Shown here piece after piece: positions 35,903 through 39,530 of a DNA stretch of 39,530 nucleotides (its first letter is position 1; the number at the start of each line of letters is the position of its first letter). Below the pieces are notes generated by a model. That model was not told the DNA's origin. It worked only from the letters and a program-made list of their open reading frames with translations, and did no database searches. The position numbers were made by a program, and so were the translations under genes. Source of the DNA: Nitrospirota bacterium (GTDB lineage: Bacteria > UBA2233); assembly GCA_011620345.1 (NCBI GenBank), contig WOZJ01000011.1:1-39530 (forward strand), in the 5' to 3' direction.

Positions 35903-37234
35903 ATGGGAAGGCCGCTTGAGGGCTCTTTTATGGGCGCTGCAATAGACTTTCCTTGCCCTAGTAGCCCGCTGGAACTCTTTTCGCTCCATCCGCTCGAGCT
36001 CGTTTCCATGAGGCCCTCTTTGGGCCGTCTTGAGGCCGTATTGCATGCGTTGGGAGATCCGCATGCGGGCTTCCCTTCGATCCTCGTCGCCGGTACAAAC
36101 GGGAAGGGCTCCACCTCGACGTTCCTTTCGGCAGGGCTGATCGCCTCCGGCCTCAAAACAGGCCTTTTTACCTCGCCTCACCTGCTTAACCCTTTGGAGA
36201 GAATCCTGATTCAGGGCCGGCCCCTCCCAGAAGAACGGCTCGATGCCGCCTTTTATAGGATTCACCGTGCTGTTCTAGAACTTCAGCTGCCTCTCACGTT
36301 CTTTGAGTGGCTCAGTGCCCTTATGTTCGTCGCGTTCCAAGAAAGCGGCGTGGATGTGGGCGTGCTCGAGGTGGGCATGGGGGGCAGGCTCGATGCGACC
36401 AACTTGGCAAAGCGCAGGATTGCTACCGTCATCACGAGCATCGGGAGAGACCATACAGGCTTTCTAGGCGAGAGCCTCGACCAAATCCTTGTAGAAAAGG
36501 CTGGAATTGCCAGGCCCGAGGCCCCGTTGTTTGCCCATCTTCCTCAGCGTGGACTCCAATCGCGATTGGATGGGTTTGCAGAGGCCCGCGGGGTCCGCGT
36601 AGTTTTTTTGGGGAGACAGGTCCGTTACCGTCTTCTCGAGGCCTCGCTTTTCTCCACGCGGTTCGTGTTCGAAGGCCGCTCTTTAAAGGCGGAAATTGTG
36701 CTTGGCATGCTTGGCGAGCATCAGGCGGCCAATGCAAGCCTCGCTTTGGCCGTGCTTGAGCACCTAGCAAACGAAGGCAGTCTTGGAGTCCGGATGCCAG
36801 AGGCGGTCGGGGCGCTAAAATCGGCCTTTTTGCCTGCCAGGATGCAGCTGCTCGGGCAAGCCCCGCTTGTTCTCCTAGATGGGGCGCACAACGTCCACGG
36901 GGCGATCGCGCTCGTATCTTTCTTGGGTCCAAGGCTCGAAGGCTCGCACCCGGCCTGTATCGTCGGGATGAGCAAAGGCAAGGACGTCTCTGCGATGCTT
37001 AAATGCCTTTATCGGCTGAATCCTGCGTTCGTGTTTCCCGAGGTGGACCACGATCGGCTTTTGTCTGCCCAGGCGATCGCAAGGGAGGCCCAGGGGTTGG
37101 GCATGCCCTTTCGGGTTACTCCAACAATCTATGACGCGTTCGAGCTCTTCCATGGTCAACAACCGATACTCTTTACGGGGTCGCTTTACTTTGCCGGGGA
37201 GGTGCTCAAGGCGCTAGGAAAAGGGGAGCCATGA
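35903..37234 (+). CDS. folC: Folylpolyglutamate/dihydrofolate synthase
   Basis: A 443-residue Mur-ligase-family enzyme that adds glutamate to folates and, in many bacteria, to dihydropteroate. The P-loop A-G-T-N-G-K-G-S-T is near 63-71, L-F-T-S-P-H-L near 89-95, E-V-G-M-G-G-R-L-D-A-T-N near 154-165, and the late L-D-G-A-H-N motif is present. ATG 35903 has GGAAGG about 7 bases upstream. The stop overlaps the lptD ATG (ATGA). Confidence 0.95.
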   Translation: MGRPLEGSFMGAAIDFPCPSSPLELFSLHPLELVSMRPSLGRLEAVLHALGDPHAGFPSILVAGTNGKGSTSTFLSAGLIASGLKTGLFTSPHLLNPLERILIQGRPLPEERLDAAFYRIHRAVLELQLPLTFFEWLSALMFVAFQESGVDVGVLEVGMGGRLDATNLAKRRIATVITSIGRDHTGFLGESLDQILVEKAGIARPEAPLFAHLPQRGLQSRLDGFAEARGVRVVFLGRQVRYRLLEASLFSTRFVFEGRSLKAEIVLGMLGEHQAANASLALAVLEHLANEGSLGVRMPEAVGALKSAFLPARMQLLGQAPLVLLDGAHNVHGAIALVSFLGPRLEGSHPACIVGMSKGKDVSAMLKCLYRLNPAFVFPEVDHDRLLSAQAIAREAQGLGMPFRVTPTIYDAFELFHGQQPILFTGSLYFAGEVLKALGKGEP

Positions 37235-39462
37235 GGCCGAGCTTCTTTTTGATCGGTTTAGCGCTTCTTTGTTGCTTTGCTCTCCCCGCGAAAGGGGCGG
37301 AGACCCAAGGCGTCCTCGGCCTCGATCAAGAGCTTTCCCGGCTTCCTTTGAGCATACAAGCCGACAGGACGGATTATGTTCATACAACCCGAACGCTCGT
37401 ACTTACGGGCCACGTGCTCGTCCGCTATGGGGATTTCCTTATAAGGGCGGACGAATTGACGCTCCATATCGCGACGCTAAGGCTCGAGGCATCGGGCGGC
37501 GTGGCCCTCAGGGCGCCTTACGGATTGATCCTCGGCCGAGCGCTCTCGATGGACCTCCCACGCGACACGTTCGAGCTTAAGGAAGGCTCGATCGAGCTCA
37601 AAAACGAGGGGTACTTTATCCAAGGAAAAAGGCTTATCAAGAAGCCGGGCATGCGTTTTCTGATCGAAGACGGCGAAATGACGAGCTGTTTGTGTGCCCA
37701 GCCAAGGCCCTGGGTGCTCAAAGTCAAGGAGATGGAGGTCAACTTTCACGGGATGAGCAAGGGCAAAGGGGCGAAGGTTGCACTCTTTGAGCACACGGCC
37801 GCCTACCTGCCTAGGTTCATCGCCCCGATAAAGAAAGATCGGCAGACGGGGTTCTTGATGCCGAGAATGGCCTATTCGGACAGGGACGGGTTTAAGTTTA
37901 ACCTTCCGTTCTACCTTGAGATTGCCAGGAACATGGACGCCACGTTCGCGATCGACTACAGAGGGAGGCGAGGCGTTGGCGGGGATGTCGAGTACCGGTA
38001 TATCTTTTCGGACAGGAACTACGGCTGGATCAACGCCACAGGGTTCAGCGACACGTCCTACGACCAGGAGCGCAGGGAGCGGCTCGATTCCAAAAAGGGG
38101 CGGTTCCGTGTTGACATGCTCCACCACCAGGACTTCTCGGACGACGCCTACATGCGGGCCGACATCCACTATACCAACGACCGCACGATGGTAAGGGACT
38201 TGTCCGGCGATTCCGATATCCGTACGCTGCCATACTTTAAAACAAAGGTAGGGGCGGCCTACAATACAGAAGATTCGCTCCTTATGGGCGAATTTCGGTA
38301 CTTTCAGGACCTTCGGTACGAAGACCCATACACGCTCAAACAGCTCCCACATTTGGCGCTTGCAAGCTACAAGCCGGGCGTCCTTGGGACTCCCTTCACG
38401 CTCGATTTCGACACGAGCCTGGATTATTTCTTCAGCCAGCAAGGGCAACGGGGCGCGCGCTACGACCTTTTGCCGACCCTTCGATACCCCACGCTTCCTT
38501 TTTCGTTGTTTGCGTTCGAACCTTACGTGGGCTTAAGGGAAACCCTATACGACACAACGGGCGATGTCGAATCGAGAGAGCTATACTCTCTAGGGTTTCG
38601 GTCCTCGAGTGAGTTTCTCAAGGATTACGGCGTGTCGTTCTTCAACGTAAGTAAGCTGCGCCATATCCTAGAGCCAGGGCTTGATTTTAAGCATACGCCG
38701 AACGCCGACCAGGCACGGTTGCCATACTACACGGCCGAAGACGATATCCTTCGCCAAGACGCGTTCACTTACAGCCTGAACAACCGCTTTTACGCCAAGA
38801 CCGTGGACGGGTCGGCAAGGGAGTATTTTAGGTATCGTATCGACCAAACGTACGACCTTCAGGGCAACTTTCGCGAGCCCTATTACGTGTCCAACCGAAC
38901 GCGGCACTTCTCGAACATCAAGAACACGTTTGAAATTTTGCCGAAAGAAAGGCTGTTCTTCGATACGAGCTTCGAGGTCAACCCAGAGGAAGGAAAGGCG
39001 AACGTGTTCGGGGCCTTTCTTCGGTACGACTCTCCAAGGGGGGACTCCTTCGAGCTCGCCTACAGGTACAACACCGAAGACATCTACAACATCAACGGCA
39101 TTCAGACGCTTATGGAGTTCCGGCTTTCCAGGATGTTTGCCGCCTACATCGGTAACCGCTATTTGATCGGAGAATCGAAGAACTTGGAATCCGTCTACGG
39201 GATCGAGTACAACTCTCCTTGTGACTGTTTCGACATCTTGTTTACCTACGAGCAGCGCGTCAACCCCGATGAGCAGGAGTTCGCGGTCTTGTTCAACTTG
39301 AAAGGCTTGGGCTTTTTTGGGTCTCGTCCCTACCTTACAAGGCTGATGGACAGGGAGGTCGATTATTGGAACCGCTACTGGGGGCGGGAGCGTTACCAAA
39401 CGCTTTCTCAAGACGACTCGGCATCGCCGAGGCATCCCATTCCTCCTAGGTTGAGACGATAG
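37231..39462 (+). CDS. lptD: LPS-assembly protein LptD
   Basis: A 743-residue outer-membrane protein that inserts lipopolysaccharide into the outer leaflet with LptE. A signal peptide (about 1-23) leads to an OstA-type beta-jellyroll domain (about 40-150; I-Q-A-D-R, L-T-G-H-V-L-V-R-Y-G), then a large aromatic-rich barrel. Four cysteines outside the signal peptide lie in two C-x-C pairs, C153/C155 and C664/C666, probably forming inter-domain disulfides as in E. coli LptD, whose cysteines are arranged differently. The C-terminus is Pro/Arg-rich. It overlaps folC by 4 bases and ends the operon. Confidence 0.95.
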   Translation: MRPSFFLIGLALLCCFALPAKGAETQGVLGLDQELSRLPLSIQADRTDYVHTTRTLVLTGHVLVRYGDFLIRADELTLHIATLRLEASGGVALRAPYGLILGRALSMDLPRDTFELKEGSIELKNEGYFIQGKRLIKKPGMRFLIEDGEMTSCLCAQPRPWVLKVKEMEVNFHGMSKGKGAKVALFEHTAAYLPRFIAPIKKDRQTGFLMPRMAYSDRDGFKFNLPFYLEIARNMDATFAIDYRGRRGVGGDVEYRYIFSDRNYGWINATGFSDTSYDQERRERLDSKKGRFRVDMLHHQDFSDDAYMRADIHYTNDRTMVRDLSGDSDIRTLPYFKTKVGAAYNTEDSLLMGEFRYFQDLRYEDPYTLKQLPHLALASYKPGVLGTPFTLDFDTSLDYFFSQQGQRGARYDLLPTLRYPTLPFSLFAFEPYVGLRETLYDTTGDVESRELYSLGFRSSSEFLKDYGVSFFNVSKLRHILEPGLDFKHTPNADQARLPYYTAEDDILRQDAFTYSLNNRFYAKTVDGSAREYFRYRIDQTYDLQGNFREPYYVSNRTRHFSNIKNTFEILPKERLFFDTSFEVNPEEGKANVFGAFLRYDSPRGDSFELAYRYNTEDIYNINGIQTLMEFRLSRMFAAYIGNRYLIGESKNLESVYGIEYNSPCDCFDILFTYEQRVNPDEQEFAVLFNLKGLGFFGSRPYLTRLMDREVDYWNRYWGRERYQTLSQDDSASPRHPIPPRLRR

Positions 39463-39484
39463 GGGCGGGAATTCTTCAGGCCCA

Positions 39485-39530
39485 TTAGCCGAAAAGAAGA
39501 GGAAAGGTATAATAGGGCCATGGGGTTCCA
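39485..39530 (+). promoter_or_regulatory. Candidate promoter and start of the next gene at the window edge
   Basis: A perfect TATAAT (39508-39513) has TTAGCC 17 bases upstream (39485-39490). An ATG at 39520 lies at the expected transcription start, so the next gene might be leaderless; alternatively GGAAAGG at 39501-39507 could act as its ribosome site. Only three codons are visible, so the gene cannot be identified. Confidence 0.4.

Noticed and set aside
37477-38448. 323-codon - strand frame opposite lptD
   Set aside because: It is antisense to a clear LptD, has no ribosome site, and its composition reflects the reverse of barrel codons.

Overview
The window looks like a chromosome segment of a Gram-negative, Desulfobacterota (delta-proteobacteria)-like bacterium. 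It has an LptD outer-membrane assembly protein, an LpoA-like lipoprotein, outer-membrane beta-barrels, and compact housekeeping operons (trp genes followed by accD-folC, hrcA-grpE-dnaJ, rpsB-tsf-pyrH-frr) typical of that group. This placement is inferred from gene content and order only. Genes are dense and mostly on the + strand. No tRNA, rRNA, insertion sequence, integrase or CRISPR array was seen.

Left, accessory-looking part (1-7198): a LolA-like/DUF1329-type periplasmic protein, cut by the left edge, precedes a DUF1302-like outer-membrane barrel. Convergent to them on the - strand is a four-gene operon. It encodes a Tat-exported DMSO-reductase-family molybdoenzyme, a four-cluster ferredoxin subunit and two unrecognised small hydrophobic proteins that sit where a DmsC-type membrane anchor is usually found. 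The operon ends in a clear rho-independent hairpin and has a second, related hairpin between its first two genes. An AT-rich 404-base divergent region separates it from rpsB and holds a possible 26-codon leader ORF. This operon is the best candidate here for an undescribed system.

Middle part (7199-24933): one long + strand run. Translation and nucleotide genes (rpsB, tsf, pyrH, frr) are followed by a bifunctional-nuclease-family protein, a Gld-type ABC exporter with its GldG-like and DUF4340 partners, and a heat-shock block (hrcA, grpE, dnaJ, without dnaK). Then come an LpoA-like lipoprotein, lon, thiL and the larB-larC genes for the nickel-pincer cofactor. A single - strand CDP-alcohol phosphatidyltransferase gene converges on larC, and the two share a TTAA stop.

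Right part (25764-39462): gloA, an adenosine-specific kinase, a 58-residue four-cysteine protein and argS. These are followed by a SPOR-domain protein translationally coupled to trpE-trpG-trpD-trpC-trpB-trpA (no trpF), then accD, folC and lptD. A further gene may start at the right edge.
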